Positions 19,703-29,492 of a stretch of DNA of 64,000 bases are shown piece by piece. The stretch covers positions 310,001-374,000 of the forward strand of contig NZ_WOSV01000003.1 of assembly GCF_011516655.1 (NCBI RefSeq), in the 5' to 3' direction. The notes beneath the pieces were generated by a model. The model ran no database searches. It saw only the letters and a program-made list of their open reading frames with translations, and was not told where the DNA came from. Made by a program: the position numbers and the translations under genes. Position 1 is the first letter of the stretch, and the number at the start of each line of letters is the position of its first letter. This stretch comes from Acetobacter thailandicus (GTDB lineage Bacteria > Pseudomonadota > Alphaproteobacteria > Acetobacterales > Acetobacteraceae).

Positions 19703-20347
19703 TTACTCCGGCACAGATACAGCCTCACCATCATCCTCACTTTCTGCTGTTGATGCAGCTGAAAGCAACGGTGGGACGTCTCTTAAAAGTTCTTCGCGAG
19801 CCGGAAGATCCGATAACGCACGCAAACCAAAATAACGCAAAAAGTCAGGTGTGGTACCCCATAAAACAGGCCTGCCAGGAATTTCCTTACGCCCGCGTGG
19901 CGAAATCAGCGACGCCTCAATAAGCGTATTCATCACATTCTGCCCGAGCGTTACACCGCGTATCTCTTCTACATCAACACGTGTGCAGGGCTGGTGATAG
20001 GCAATAATTGCCAGTGTCTCCATCACCGCACGAGGCAACCGCCGCGGACGCTCCATAACCCGTGTCAGGACATGAGCAAGGTCAGGCGCGGTGCGAAACT
20101 GCCAGCCTCCGGCAATTTCGACAAGCTGCACCCCCCGCCCCTCATAACGGGCAGACAGATTTTTCAGAACAGAGAGGCTAAATGCTGCTGCGTCCTCCAC
20201 CTTCTCTGGCACAAGCTGACGTACAGCAAGCAGTTCAGATACTCTCGACAACCTGACCGGCTCTGTTTCAGCAAAAATCAGCGCTTCTGCAAGACGTATG
20301 GCTTCCTCAGGCAATGAGGGCACATCCTGAACTTTAGAGATCATCAT
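19703..20347 (-). CDS. scpB: Segregation and condensation protein B
   Basis: Winged-helix partner of ScpA in the SMC condensin complex that organises and separates chromosomes. Family blocks EAIRLAEALIFAETEPV, RPRRLPRAVMETLAIIAYHQP and EIRGV.....MNTLIEASLI are present, and GRPVLWGTTPDFLRYFGL closes the second winged helix. I start at the ATG at 20347 (214 residues) because CGGAG lies just upstream and the longer reading adds an Arg-rich tail unlike the family. It overlaps the end of scpA by 14 bases. Confidence 0.93.
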   Translation of the reverse strand: MMISKVQDVPSLPEEAIRLAEALIFAETEPVRLSRVSELLAVRQLVPEKVEDAAAFSLSVLKNLSARYEGRGVQLVEIAGGWQFRTAPDLAHVLTRVMERPRRLPRAVMETLAIIAYHQPCTRVDVEEIRGVTLGQNVMNTLIEASLISPRGRKEIPGRPVLWGTTPDFLRYFGLRALSDLPAREELLRDVPPLLSAASTAESEDDGEAVSVPE

Positions 20348-21230
20348 CAGCACTCCGGGTAACCGGCTGAACGGGGCTGCCCGCACTCTGACTGGCACGC
20401 ACTAAAATCTGACCAAACATTTCATCCTGCCGCAACTCAAGGTTCCCTGTTTTAGCCAGCTCAAGACCTGCGATCAGAATACTGGCTTTTGCTGCACGGT
20501 TGCGATGTAATTCTTCACGGCGCGTGACAGCACCTGTCAGTGCCTGAGGCAAAAACATTTCAAGGCTACGCCAGCCAGGCGGGGCCTCACCCAGCAGGCG
20601 TGTCAGCCGCGTCAGAGCCTCTTTCACAGTCCAGAAAGAAGGCCTGGGAGGAGCATAAGGACGCTTTGCTACCGTGCGCCGCATGGCGCTCATATAAGCA
20701 CGCATAAGCTGAGGGATATCAAGCACCAGACCCGAGCGGTCTATTTCGGTCAGATCTTCTGCCGTGCCGCGCTCCCATACATCGCGCCCGGTGTGAGGTC
20801 GCGCTTCAAGCCACTGAGCCAGCTGATTCATACAGGCAAGCTCTCTCAGGCGTGCCTGTAATAATTCAGCCGCCTCTTCTCCCTCCGCTGCCTGCTCGCT
20901 CTCCGGCGGTAAAAGCAGGCGCGACTTCAGCCAGGTCAGCCAGGCCGTCATCACCAGCCAGTCAGCAGCCAGTTCAAGGCGAATATGACGTACCTTTTCA
21001 ACAACGATCAGATATTGCTCAACAACCTGAAGCACTGAGATACGACTTAAATCGACTTTTTGTGCACGAGCGAGTTCAAGAAGGAGGTCAAGGGGGCCTT
21101 CATACCCCTCAAGCCGCAACACAGGAGGATGCAACAAAGCGGCATCCTGCTGCTCCGTCTCCGCTGCGGTTGAGGAAGGCAGAGCCAGCGGCTGGTGCTG
21201 GTCTGCACTATCAGATTTTTTATCTGTCAT
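20334..21230 (-). CDS. scpA: Segregation and condensation protein A
   Basis: Kleisin subunit of the bacterial SMC complex. 298 residues from the ATG at 21230. The N-terminal kleisin block LEGYEGPLDLLLELARAQKVDL is diagnostic (shown in part: LEGYEGPLDLLLELAR), followed by ADWLVMTAWLTWLKSRLLLP. A GTG 12 bases upstream is an alternative start. It is preceded by the SPOR-protein gene with only about 30 bp between them; nagZ, usually found here in related bacteria, is missing. Confidence 0.93.
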   Translation of the reverse strand: MTDKKSDSADQHQPLALPSSTAAETEQQDAALLHPPVLRLEGYEGPLDLLLELARAQKVDLSRISVLQVVEQYLIVVEKVRHIRLELAADWLVMTAWLTWLKSRLLLPPESEQAAEGEEAAELLQARLRELACMNQLAQWLEARPHTGRDVWERGTAEDLTEIDRSGLVLDIPQLMRAYMSAMRRTVAKRPYAPPRPSFWTVKEALTRLTRLLGEAPPGWRSLEMFLPQALTGAVTRREELHRNRAAKASILIAGLELAKTGNLELRQDEMFGQILVRASQSAGSPVQPVTRSADDDL

Positions 21231-21260
21231 TGTGCAGACCACACCAGCCTTAGCATGACG

Positions 21261-22256
21261 TTAGTGAACCTGTGTGCAGGCCAGCCCACGTTCACGCACA
21301 GCACTACAAAACGCACGTGTATCAGCTGAAGACGCAAAACCTGTCACACGCAGACGATAAAAAATTGCATTATCACGCTGTATTTTTTCGACTGACGGTT
21401 TACGTGAGCCAAAAAGGTCAGAGTAGCGCGTCTGCAGCCTTGTCCACTCTTTCATAGCCTGCTCCGGTGATTGCAAAGCCGCAAGCTGCACCTGATATTT
21501 CCCACCGGATGAAGCGGGTGCAACAGGCTGCGTTGCTGTGACCACCTTTTTCTCAGGTACTTTTTTTACCGGTTCGATCGGTGCCTGAGGCGGTGTTTTA
21601 TCATCCACCGGAGCCTCAGGAGTTTCAGGCGCAGGCAGGGCATCAGACTGAATCACCGGATCCTGACTATCTGCAGGCTGCATCACACCAGCCGCAGCTT
21701 TATCGTCATTTTGCGCAACAGCAGAAGTGTCAGGAGCGGCAGGAGGAGTCTGGCTCTGCTCTGTACCGGCTGGTGCGCCGGCAACATCAGGCGATGCACC
21801 TGCACTGCCAGCAGTCGTATCCTGTTTTTCTGCACTTTGCCCGTATTGCTCAGCAAGCCCGCCGGGGTTGGGCTTTTCGGGCCCGGGCGTCAGGTGGGCC
21901 TGCCCATCATCAGCCTCAGGCACAATCATATTATCAAGCTGCATACCACCCGGATCAACCGGTTTTGTGCGCATTGCGACAGATGGCGGACCAATAACGG
22001 GAATCCCCCCCTGATGGTGCCCCAGCAAAGCCCACCCGCCGATACTTACCAGCAGAAGACCACCCAGGCCTGCTGTACCATAAACAAGCCAGCGGGTGCT
22101 TGCATCGCTGTTCAGCGCATTGGTCAGAACCCGAAAAGCAGACCCGCCTGCCTTACGAGGCGGCGGCTGATGCCCCCCCATACGCTCACGCGCATAGTCA
22201 GCAGATCTGCGATTTTCCTGGTATTGTTCTTCGTTCTGACTCTGGTCGTCAGACAT
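21261..22256 (-). CDS. SPOR-domain cell-envelope protein
   Basis: 331 residues: a cytoplasmic N-terminal tail rich in Gln/Glu/Arg, one membrane helix near residues 57-77 (LVYGTAGLGGLLLVSIGGWA), a long Pro/Ala-rich periplasmic linker, and a C-terminal SPOR domain (about residues 248-331, starting YQVQLAALQSPEQA). SPOR domains bind denuded glycan strands at division sites. Its ATG overlaps the argS stop by one base (TGATG), so it is cotranslated with argS, a conserved arrangement in Alphaproteobacteria. The precise division role is inferred. Confidence 0.88.
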   Translation of the reverse strand: MSDDQSQNEEQYQENRRSADYARERMGGHQPPPRKAGGSAFRVLTNALNSDASTRWLVYGTAGLGGLLLVSIGGWALLGHHQGGIPVIGPPSVAMRTKPVDPGGMQLDNMIVPEADDGQAHLTPGPEKPNPGGLAEQYGQSAEKQDTTAGSAGASPDVAGAPAGTEQSQTPPAAPDTSAVAQNDDKAAAGVMQPADSQDPVIQSDALPAPETPEAPVDDKTPPQAPIEPVKKVPEKKVVTATQPVAPASSGGKYQVQLAALQSPEQAMKEWTRLQTRYSDLFGSRKPSVEKIQRDNAIFYRLRVTGFASSADTRAFCSAVRERGLACTQVH

Positions 22257-24043
22257 CAGCGCATTTCCTCTACTGGTTCGACACCCATTACAGCCAGACC
22301 TGAACGAATAACCGTTGCCACAGCAGCAACAAGAGCCAGGCGGGCACGGGTTGCCTCAGGCGCTTCAGGCTGCAAAAAGCGTAAAGCTGCATCGTCACGC
22401 CCGTGGTTCCACAAAGAGTGAAAATCACCGGCAAGATCCGTCAGATAAAAAGCAACACGATGCGGCTCTCTGGCCTGAGCGGCGGCTTCAACAAGACGCG
22501 GCCACTCAGCCAGGCGGCGGATAAGAGCCATTTCAACATCGGCACTCAGCGTATCCAGCGGCACTGCAGCTAAAACTTCAGCATCAGTTGCGCCATAGCT
22601 ACCCTCTTCAGTCGCGGCACGTAAAACAGAACGACACCGGGCATGAGCATACTGCACATAAAAAACCGGGTTATCACGCTGCTTTGCCACAACATGATCA
22701 AGATCAAACTCCATCTGCGCATCGCTCTTGCGGGTCAGCATAGTAAAGCGCACAACGTCCTTACCGACTTCGTCAATCAGGTCACGCAGCGTGACAAATG
22801 TGCCTGCCCGTTTGGACATTCTGACAGGCTCACCATTTCTCAGAATATGAACGATCTGACACAGCACAACCTCAAGCGGTGTGCTGCCACCGGTTACAGC
22901 TTTCACTGCGGCTTTCATACGCTTAACATAGCCACCGTGATCAGCACCCCAGATATCAATCATCACCTGGGCACCACGTGCAACCTTATCAGCATGATAG
23001 CCAATATCATTCGCAAAATAGGTATTGGTACCGTCAGATTTTTTCAGAGGACGGTCAACGTCATCACCAAAGTCAGTCGCACGGAAAAGAAGCTGCTCGC
23101 GTTCCTCCCAGTCATCAGGAAGCTTACCTTTAGGAGGCTCAAGCACACCCTCGTAAAGCAGGCCTTCTTTTTCAAGGTGAGCAATGGCAGCATCAACAGC
23201 CCCGTCACGCAGCACCTGCGCCTCTGACGTAAAGACATCATGCTTCACACCCAGGGCGTGCATGTCTTCTTTAATCGCCACCAGCATATGAGCTACAGTG
23301 AAGTTGCGAACGGTACCGAGCCATTCACTCTCAGGCAGAGGGGCCGCGTCATCACCCGCCAGAGTGCGACCATATTGCCCGACCAGATCCTCACCCACAG
23401 GAATGAGGTAATCCCCTTTATACTGAAGACCATTAGGTGTCAGAGCCGCAAACTCGTCTTCCGTCAGCTTTGTGCCCAGCGCCTGAAGATAACGCCAGTA
23501 AGCTGCCCAGGCCAGAGCCCTGACCTGAGTGCCGGCATCATTAATATAAAATTCGCGGGTTACATCAAAACCGGTTTTTGCCAGCAGGCTGGCTGTAACA
23601 TCGCCCACAACAGCGCCACGGCAATGCCCGACATGCATTGGCCCGGTAGGGTTTGCTGAAACGTACTCAACATTAACCTTTACCCCGTTACCGGTCTGAG
23701 CATCACCATATGCCTCACCCGCTTTAAGGATAACCGGCAGAATATGACGCAATGTATCGGGCTTAAGTGTGAGGTTAACAAAACCAGGACCAGCCGAAGC
23801 CGCACTGGCTACCCCTTCGGTTTTTTCAAGCAGAGCTGCGAGTTCACCTGCAATATCAGCAGGCTTGCGGCGTGCAGTTTTTGCCAGCAAAAGGGCCGCA
23901 TTTGTCGCCATGTCGCCGTGTGAAGGGTCTCGCGTTGGAGTGACCTCAATACGGGCGAGTGTTTCTTCGGGCACGTCAGGCAACAGTGTATGCACTGCGG
24001 CAAGAACCTGGTGACGATAATGCTGGAACAAACACTCTGACAT
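22256..24043 (-). CDS. argS: Arginyl-tRNA synthetase
   Basis: Class I synthetase charging tRNA-Arg, 595 residues. The N-terminal additional domain is followed by the HIGH-type motif NPTGPMHVGHCRGAVVGD and the KMSKS-type loop RMSKRAGTFVTLRD, with the anticodon-binding DALR-like domain at the C-terminus (FYLTDLAGDFHSLWN). It is 42 bp downstream of dgt and one base overlapped with the SPOR gene, forming one operon. Confidence 0.97.
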   Translation of the reverse strand: MSECLFQHYRHQVLAAVHTLLPDVPEETLARIEVTPTRDPSHGDMATNAALLLAKTARRKPADIAGELAALLEKTEGVASAASAGPGFVNLTLKPDTLRHILPVILKAGEAYGDAQTGNGVKVNVEYVSANPTGPMHVGHCRGAVVGDVTASLLAKTGFDVTREFYINDAGTQVRALAWAAYWRYLQALGTKLTEDEFAALTPNGLQYKGDYLIPVGEDLVGQYGRTLAGDDAAPLPESEWLGTVRNFTVAHMLVAIKEDMHALGVKHDVFTSEAQVLRDGAVDAAIAHLEKEGLLYEGVLEPPKGKLPDDWEEREQLLFRATDFGDDVDRPLKKSDGTNTYFANDIGYHADKVARGAQVMIDIWGADHGGYVKRMKAAVKAVTGGSTPLEVVLCQIVHILRNGEPVRMSKRAGTFVTLRDLIDEVGKDVVRFTMLTRKSDAQMEFDLDHVVAKQRDNPVFYVQYAHARCRSVLRAATEEGSYGATDAEVLAAVPLDTLSADVEMALIRRLAEWPRLVEAAAQAREPHRVAFYLTDLAGDFHSLWNHGRDDAALRFLQPEAPEATRARLALVAAVATVIRSGLAVMGVEPVEEMR

Positions 24044-24085
24044 ACGCGTAAAAATCCTAATACAAAACGATACAACGCCGGGGTT

Positions 24086-25273
24086 TCAACCTGTTACTGA
24101 CAGGTCCGTCAAGCGGCGATACTCATCAATAGCAAAACGGTCGGTCATAGACGCCACATAATCGGCCACTGTACGACGCAAAGCCATATCATTGCCAGAA
24201 GGGGCTCTCTCACGCCAGACATCAGGCAGCAGATCAGGCGACTCCGTCAGCACAGTAAACAGACCAGAGGTAACCTTTCTGGCTTTATACCCCATGCGGT
24301 TAACCCGCCAGTGCCTGTAAAGCCGGGCAAAGAGGAATTTTCGAATTCCTTTATTTGCTGCCCACATTTCGGGGCTGAAAGCAATAACAGGCTGCGAGGC
24401 TGCACGAATATCCTCAACGCTCTGGGGGGCGAGGTCCTGGAGGTTCCTCCGCGATGTCACCAGCACGTCTGTCACCAGAGCATTGATTACCCTGCGCACA
24501 ACCTCATGGCGGATACGCTGCGCTTTTTGTGGCACATCAGTATAATCAGCTGCAATCCTGCGCACTTCAGCCAGAATACCCCCGACCAGAGGCACATCAG
24601 TAAGATCATCAAGTGTCAGCAGGCCCGACTTCACACCATCATCAAGGTCGTGACCATGATAGGCAATATCATCGGCCAGAGCAGCAACCTGCGCTTCAGC
24701 TGACGCAAAGCCGGTAAGGTCAAGCGGCCATGCCGCATCAAACTCACGCAGCCATGGACCTGGCTTTTTAACCGGCCCGTTATGTTTGGCCAGCCCTTCT
24801 ATCGTCTCCCATGTCAGGTTCAGACCGTTAAACGTGAGGTAGCGCCGCTCAAGCAGCGTAACCTGACGCAGTGCCTGCGTATTATGATCGAACCCTTCCC
24901 AGTTATACATCAGCTCGGCCAGGGCATCCTCTCCCGCATGACCAAAAGGAGTATGCCCAAGGTCATGCGCCAGAGCCACCGCTTCGGTCAGATCTTCATC
25001 AAGGTGTAAAGCACGCGCCATAGAGCGGGCAACCTGTGCCACCTCGAGAGAATGCGTCAGCCTGGTACGAAAAAAATCACCGACATGATTAACAAAGACC
25101 TGAGTTTTATACTGTAACCGCCTGAAGCCTGAAGAATGTACCACCCGGTCCCTGTCACGCTGCCAGGGAGAACGCGTAAGTGACTCAGCCTCATCGTACT
25201 GCCTGCGACCACGCCCCTCCCCTCTCTGCACGGCATAAGGCGCACATGTTGCGAGATGTTCCTGTAAAGACAT
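24086..25273 (-). CDS. dgt: dGTP triphosphohydrolase-like protein
   Basis: HD-superfamily dNTP triphosphohydrolase, 395 residues from this start. The metal-binding His/Asp set is present: RTRLTHSLEVAQVARSMAR and VALAHDLGHTPFGHAGE. The N-terminal RDRDRVVHSSGFRRLQYKTQVF block is typical of the alphaproteobacterial dgt-like subgroup found beside argS. The ATG at 25273 is chosen because GGCAGGAGAAAGA precedes it directly; the ATG at 25342 lacks a good site. It opens the minus-strand cluster running to serS. Confidence 0.92.
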   Translation of the reverse strand: MSLQEHLATCAPYAVQRGEGRGRRQYDEAESLTRSPWQRDRDRVVHSSGFRRLQYKTQVFVNHVGDFFRTRLTHSLEVAQVARSMARALHLDEDLTEAVALAHDLGHTPFGHAGEDALAELMYNWEGFDHNTQALRQVTLLERRYLTFNGLNLTWETIEGLAKHNGPVKKPGPWLREFDAAWPLDLTGFASAEAQVAALADDIAYHGHDLDDGVKSGLLTLDDLTDVPLVGGILAEVRRIAADYTDVPQKAQRIRHEVVRRVINALVTDVLVTSRRNLQDLAPQSVEDIRAASQPVIAFSPEMWAANKGIRKFLFARLYRHWRVNRMGYKARKVTSGLFTVLTESPDLLPDVWRERAPSGNDMALRRTVADYVASMTDRFAIDEYRRLTDLSVTG

Positions 25274-25424
25274 TCTTTCTCCTGCCCGACCTGCTGCAAA
25301 GCCCGCTGACAGAAGAGCCAGAAGGCGGTTATAAACAGGCATAATAGGGCATTGTTCAAAATTTCACCAACTTCTCTGCATTTTCCCCTTCAAACACCTT
25401 TACCGGAACGCTATTTATAACAGC

Positions 25425-25796
25425 ATGACCCAGCCACAGCCCTTCTCCGTCTCCGATGCTGCTGCCAAGCGCATTGCCTCTGTTCTTGCCAGCCGCAGGC
25501 AGTCTGCCGCGGGGCAGAATACTCCCCTGCCGGCCGCTCTGCGCGTTTCTGTTGATGCAGGCGGCTGCAACGGCTTTCAGTATCGCTTTGGCCTGATTAC
25601 CCAGGCAGAGATCGCTGAAGATGATACGCACTTTGAGAAAAATGACGTGCTGGTTGTGGTTGACCCTGCCAGCCTTGAGTTACTTGAAGGTGCTCAGCTT
25701 GATTTTTCTGACAAGCTGATGGGCGCACATTTTACAGTTAACAATCCCAATGCAGCCTCATCCTGCGGTTGTGGCACAAGCTTTTCCCTCGCATGA
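25425..25796 (+). CDS. A-type iron-sulfur carrier (IscA/ErpA/SufA family)
   Basis: Small Fe-S cluster carrier of 123 residues. The three conserved cysteines are visible: VDAGGCNGFQYRF and the C-terminal SCGCGTSF pair. It passes clusters from the assembly scaffold to target proteins in the cytoplasm. ErpA is the most likely subgroup because it stands away from isc or suf genes, but this is not certain. Its stop overlaps the start of the exonuclease gene (ATGA). Confidence 0.9.
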   Translation: MTQPQPFSVSDAAAKRIASVLASRRQSAAGQNTPLPAALRVSVDAGGCNGFQYRFGLITQAEIAEDDTHFEKNDVLVVVDPASLELLEGAQLDFSDKLMGAHFTVNNPNAASSCGCGTSFSLA

Positions 25797-26575
25797 AATT
25801 CGCCACCTGGAATGTAAATTCCGTTCGCCTGCGCCAGAACCTGATTGCAGACTGGCTGGAGCGACACGACCCTGATGTGCTGATGATGCAGGAAATCAAA
25901 TGTGAAACGGCAGCGTTTCCGGCTGATTTCTTTATAGAACGCGGCTATGCCTCTGCCGTGGTCGGGCAGAAATCCTATAACGGTGTAGCCACACTGGTTA
26001 AAGGTGACAGAACAGAAATTGTCACTGACCACCTGCCCGGCTTTGATAACCCGGCAGCCCGCTATGTTGAAATACGCACGCAGGGGCTGGTCTTTGGCAA
26101 CCTCTATCTGCCCAATGGCAATTCAGGCGGAGAAGAAGGATACGCCACCAAGCTGGCCTTTTTTGAAGCACTGACAGCGCGGGCTGAGCACTATCTGCGC
26201 GAAGAAACTGATTTTATCTTTGCCGGAGATTATAATGTCTGCCCCGCAGCCGGCGACTGTGCGCCCGGAGCCCTCGCACCCGATGATGCTCTGGTCCGGC
26301 CACAGACACGTGCAGCCTTCCGCCGTCTGATCTGGCTGGGGCTGACAGATGCTCTGCGCGCACTGCACCCGACAGAGACACTCTACACTTTCTGGGATTA
26401 TCAGGCCGGAGCATGGCAGCGAAACAGCGGCATACGCATTGACCACGCCCTGCTTTCACCCAGGGTCGCTGAACGCCTTGTCAGCGTATTCCCTGACAAA
26501 GACGAGCGCGCTATGGAGCGACCTTCAGACCACGTGCCGCTTCTTGTCACCCTGCGCGACAAAACTGAGGGATAA
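25793..26575 (+). CDS. xth: Exodeoxyribonuclease III
   Basis: AP endonuclease/3'-5' exonuclease of the EEP fold, used in base-excision repair. 260 residues from the ATG at 25793. MKFATWNVNSVRLRQ, LMMQEIKC (catalytic Glu), the FAGDYNV block and the closing RPSDHVPLLV with the catalytic Asp-His are present. The ATGA overlap with the preceding gene fixes the start. Four bases separate it from the amidase gene, so the three genes are probably one transcript. Confidence 0.95.
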   Translation: MKFATWNVNSVRLRQNLIADWLERHDPDVLMMQEIKCETAAFPADFFIERGYASAVVGQKSYNGVATLVKGDRTEIVTDHLPGFDNPAARYVEIRTQGLVFGNLYLPNGNSGGEEGYATKLAFFEALTARAEHYLREETDFIFAGDYNVCPAAGDCAPGALAPDDALVRPQTRAAFRRLIWLGLTDALRALHPTETLYTFWDYQAGAWQRNSGIRIDHALLSPRVAERLVSVFPDKDERAMERPSDHVPLLVTLRDKTEG

Positions 26576-26578
26576 TTC

Positions 26579-27952
26579 ATGACTGATACTTTTCCTTCTT
26601 TGTTTGCCGCAGCATGCGCTCTGGCTCAGGGCAAGGTCAGCAGCCGGCACCTGACAGAGCTGGCTCTGGCACGTATTCATGACAAAGAAGGAGAAGGCCG
26701 TCAGACTTTTAGCGTCGTACACGCTGACAGTGCACGAAAACAGGCTGACCTGACGGATACCCGACGCAGGGCCGGTGAGCCAATCCCCCCGCTTGCCGGA
26801 CTGCTGATGTCCGTAAAAGATCTGTTTGACGAAGCAGGCAGCATCACCAGGGCCGGCTCAGTCGTACTCAGTGATGCCCCGCCGGCACAGCAGGATGCGC
26901 CTGCCATTGCTCTGGCCCGTCAGGCTGGCCTTATTTCTATCGGACGGACAACAATGACGGAGTTTGCTTTCTCCGGCGCTGGCATGAACCCGCATACCGG
27001 CACCCCGGCAAACCCGTGGGACAGAGCAAACAGGCGTATTCCGGGCGGCTCATCTTCCGGAGCGGCAGTTTCTGTCTCTGATGGTATGGCTTTTGTGGGT
27101 ATAGGCAGTGACACCGGGGGGTCATGCCGTATTCCCGCAGCGCTGACGGGGCTTACCGGATATAAACCAACAGCCAGCCGCATTTCAACCAGAGGAACTG
27201 TCCCGCTTTCCTCAACTCTTGATTCTGTTGGCAGTCTGGGCCGTACTGTATCATGCTGCTGGGCTGCAGACCGTGCGCTTGCAGGCCTGCCTGTTGACTG
27301 GAGCGCACGACCTGAAGCCCGCAAAACCAGCCGGCCACGCCTGGGTGTACTACAAAGCTATGTGCTGGACGGTATGGATGACACTGTTGCCAGCACGTGG
27401 CATGCCGCACTGAAGCAGCTGGAGAAATCTGGTGCCATTCTGGAAGATGTATGCTTTAGCGAGCTTGAAAATTTACCGCAGATTAACCGGCTCGGGGGCT
27501 TTCCTGCACCTGAATCCCTCGCGTGGCATGCCCCGCTGCTGGAGCATAAATCAGAAGCTTATGATCCCTTTGTGCTCAAACGCATTTTACGCGGCAAAGA
27601 ACAAAGTGCGGTTGATTACCTGACACTGCAACACGAACGGCAGGCACTTATTAACAGGGCAGCGCAGGTCATAGCCCCCTATGATGCACTTATCATGCCA
27701 ACAGTGCCGGTTATTGCACCACATATTGCTGACCTCGTGGCAGATGAAACACTGCTGACACGTACTAACCTGCTGCTGCTGCGAAACCCGACTGTTGCCA
27801 ACTTTATCAATGGCTGTGCTATCAGCCTGCCCTGCCACGCAGCCGGCGCTGCCCCTGTAGGCCTTATGGCCATGCAAACAGGCCACAAAGACTCTCACCT
27901 GTTTCATGTTGCGGCGTGGCTTGAAGAGGCTTTAAGGCTCGGAAAACAATAA
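26579..27952 (+). CDS. Amidase-signature family hydrolase
   Basis: 457 residues. The Ser-cisSer-Lys machinery is intact: Lys80 in MSVKDLFD, the serine cluster at 158-160 in PGGSSSGAAVSV, and the nucleophile Ser182 in GSDTGGSCRIPA. GatA is less likely because no gatB/gatC adjoin and the C-terminus differs; a stand-alone amidase acting on an unknown amide is the safer call. It follows xth by four bases with a GAGGG ribosome site. An insertion sequence abuts its stop codon at the 3' side without truncating it. Confidence 0.88.
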   Translation: MTDTFPSLFAAACALAQGKVSSRHLTELALARIHDKEGEGRQTFSVVHADSARKQADLTDTRRRAGEPIPPLAGLLMSVKDLFDEAGSITRAGSVVLSDAPPAQQDAPAIALARQAGLISIGRTTMTEFAFSGAGMNPHTGTPANPWDRANRRIPGGSSSGAAVSVSDGMAFVGIGSDTGGSCRIPAALTGLTGYKPTASRISTRGTVPLSSTLDSVGSLGRTVSCCWAADRALAGLPVDWSARPEARKTSRPRLGVLQSYVLDGMDDTVASTWHAALKQLEKSGAILEDVCFSELENLPQINRLGGFPAPESLAWHAPLLEHKSEAYDPFVLKRILRGKEQSAVDYLTLQHERQALINRAAQVIAPYDALIMPTVPVIAPHIADLVADETLLTRTNLLLLRNPTVANFINGCAISLPCHAAGAAPVGLMAMQTGHKDSHLFHVAAWLEEALRLGKQ

Positions 27953-27953
27953 C

Positions 27954-28593
27954 CAGGCTCAGGACTCATTCTTTGAGATAGAAAATGAAGCTTGCAGCGA
28001 TATGGATTGCGGACATGAAGGTATGAGCGCAGCGGTCGTATCGTGTTGCCACCCGTCGCCAGTCTTTAAGCTTTGCGAACATGTTTTCGATCAGGTGACG
28101 CTTTTTATACAGATGCCAGTCGTAAGGTGGCTTTGATTTCCGGTTCTTTTTCGGCGGAATACAGGCTGTGATAGTGCGTTCTGCAAGCCATAACCTGATC
28201 CTGTTGCTGTCATAGCCCCTGTCCCCGATGATTTCTTCTGTCTTGTCGGGGAGATCTGCCAGCAGCACGTCTGCGCCTTTGAAGTCACTGACCTGTCCTG
28301 CAGTCAGATGCAGGCGGACAGGCCGCCCCTGATCATCGCACATGGCATGCAGTTTTGAGTTCAGACCGCCTTTTGCGCGTCCGGTATGGCGGGGAAAAGC
28401 CCCTTTTTGAGGAGAGACGCTGCCATTCTGTGCACTTTAAGATGTGTGGCATCGATCATCAGGCGCTTCGAACGGCCCGCCTGTTCTGCCAGGGTTTTAA
28501 AGATCCTGTCAAAGACACCCAGGCGGCTCCAGCGGATGAAGCGATTATATAAAGTCTTGTGCGCTCGGGCTGCGGTTGGGAGATGCTGCCAGT
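27954..28593 (-). mobile_element. IS5-family element A, 5'-truncated
   Basis: The transposase reads in two frames, as usual for IS5 elements with programmed frameshift. The first part gives HKTLYNRFIRWSRLGVFDRIF and ends DAQKAV. The second part (27966-28343) gives MCDDQGRPVRLHL, IIGDRGYDSNRIR and the C-terminal Glu region HLIENMFAKLKDWRRVATRYD of the DDE domain. The N-terminal third is missing: the sequence passes into the antisense of a different IS5 element at about 28562-28593. The left end lies directly beside the amidase stop. Non-functional as it stands. Confidence 0.85.
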
Positions 28594-29219
28594 ACATTTT
28601 GGTCCATGGCAAACCATTTACTGGTGGTTTCGCAGACTGATGCGCCGTTTTCTGTTTCAGACGATCCATGATGTCTGCCTGATGCTCGATCGTGAAGCCG
28701 CAGGACGCGAAGCCAGCCTATCCGGGGGCGTCATCGACAGCCAGAGCGTTAAGGCTCCTCATGCAAAGACCCGTGGCTATGACGCCGGCAAGAAGATCGT
28801 TGGTCGTAAGCGCCATATCGCAGTTGATACAGAGGGCCGACTGCTTCTGATTAGGCTGACGCCAGATGATATTTCAGACAGTGCAGGGGAACAGATGATC
28901 CTGGATGCCATCCGCAAACGCTGATCATGGGTGAAGCATCTTTATTGCAGATGGAGCTTATGACCGCTTTTAATTGATGGATAAAGCCGCTTTTCTCGAC
29001 TTCACGGTCGAGATCATCCGGCGCTCAGATACAGCAAAAGGGTTTGAGATTCTGCCACGCCGGTGGGTCGTCGAACGCACCTTCGGCTGGATGGTCCGCT
29101 GGCGCCGTCTCGTCAAGGATTACGAGAAACGGATCGACGTTGCCGAGGCCATGATCCACATCGCTATGGGAAGCCTCATGCTTCGCAGAAACGCTCATCC
29201 ATGAATTTCCAAAAAGGCT
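28562..29219 (+). mobile_element. IS5-family element B, truncated and decayed
   Basis: A transposase of another IS5 subgroup runs on the plus strand: RSGCGWEMLPVHFGPWQTIY, then GGVIDSQSVKAPHAKTRGYD and HIAVDTEGRLL, and after damage RRWVVERTFGWMVRWRRLVKD. The first 40-50 residues are absent. At least three lesions break the frame: a TGG-to-TGA change at 28922-28924 (expected KRW), a one- or two-base loss near 28945, and a TAA at 28966 where Lys is expected in DRFKLMD. It is fused head to head with element A and is a relic. Confidence 0.82.
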
Positions 29220-29492
29220 CTAAGTGCAAATCTTTTTCATCTTTTCGTTAAAACCGTATCGCGCTGCACCAAAAGAATTACTATAACGCCTGCGGCTTAT
29301 CGGGCAGGAGAGAAGCAGAAGAGAAAGTCATCACTGATTACAGTTCAAAACGACAGGAAGAACAAAAAACTATTAAAAACAAATATTATAATATGAAAAA
29401 AGAAACCATAGTTTTCTGATTACCAACCTTATAGATAAAAAGACCAAATTTTTTAGAAGAGTATGGTATTTATCGATATAAATATTAACTGA

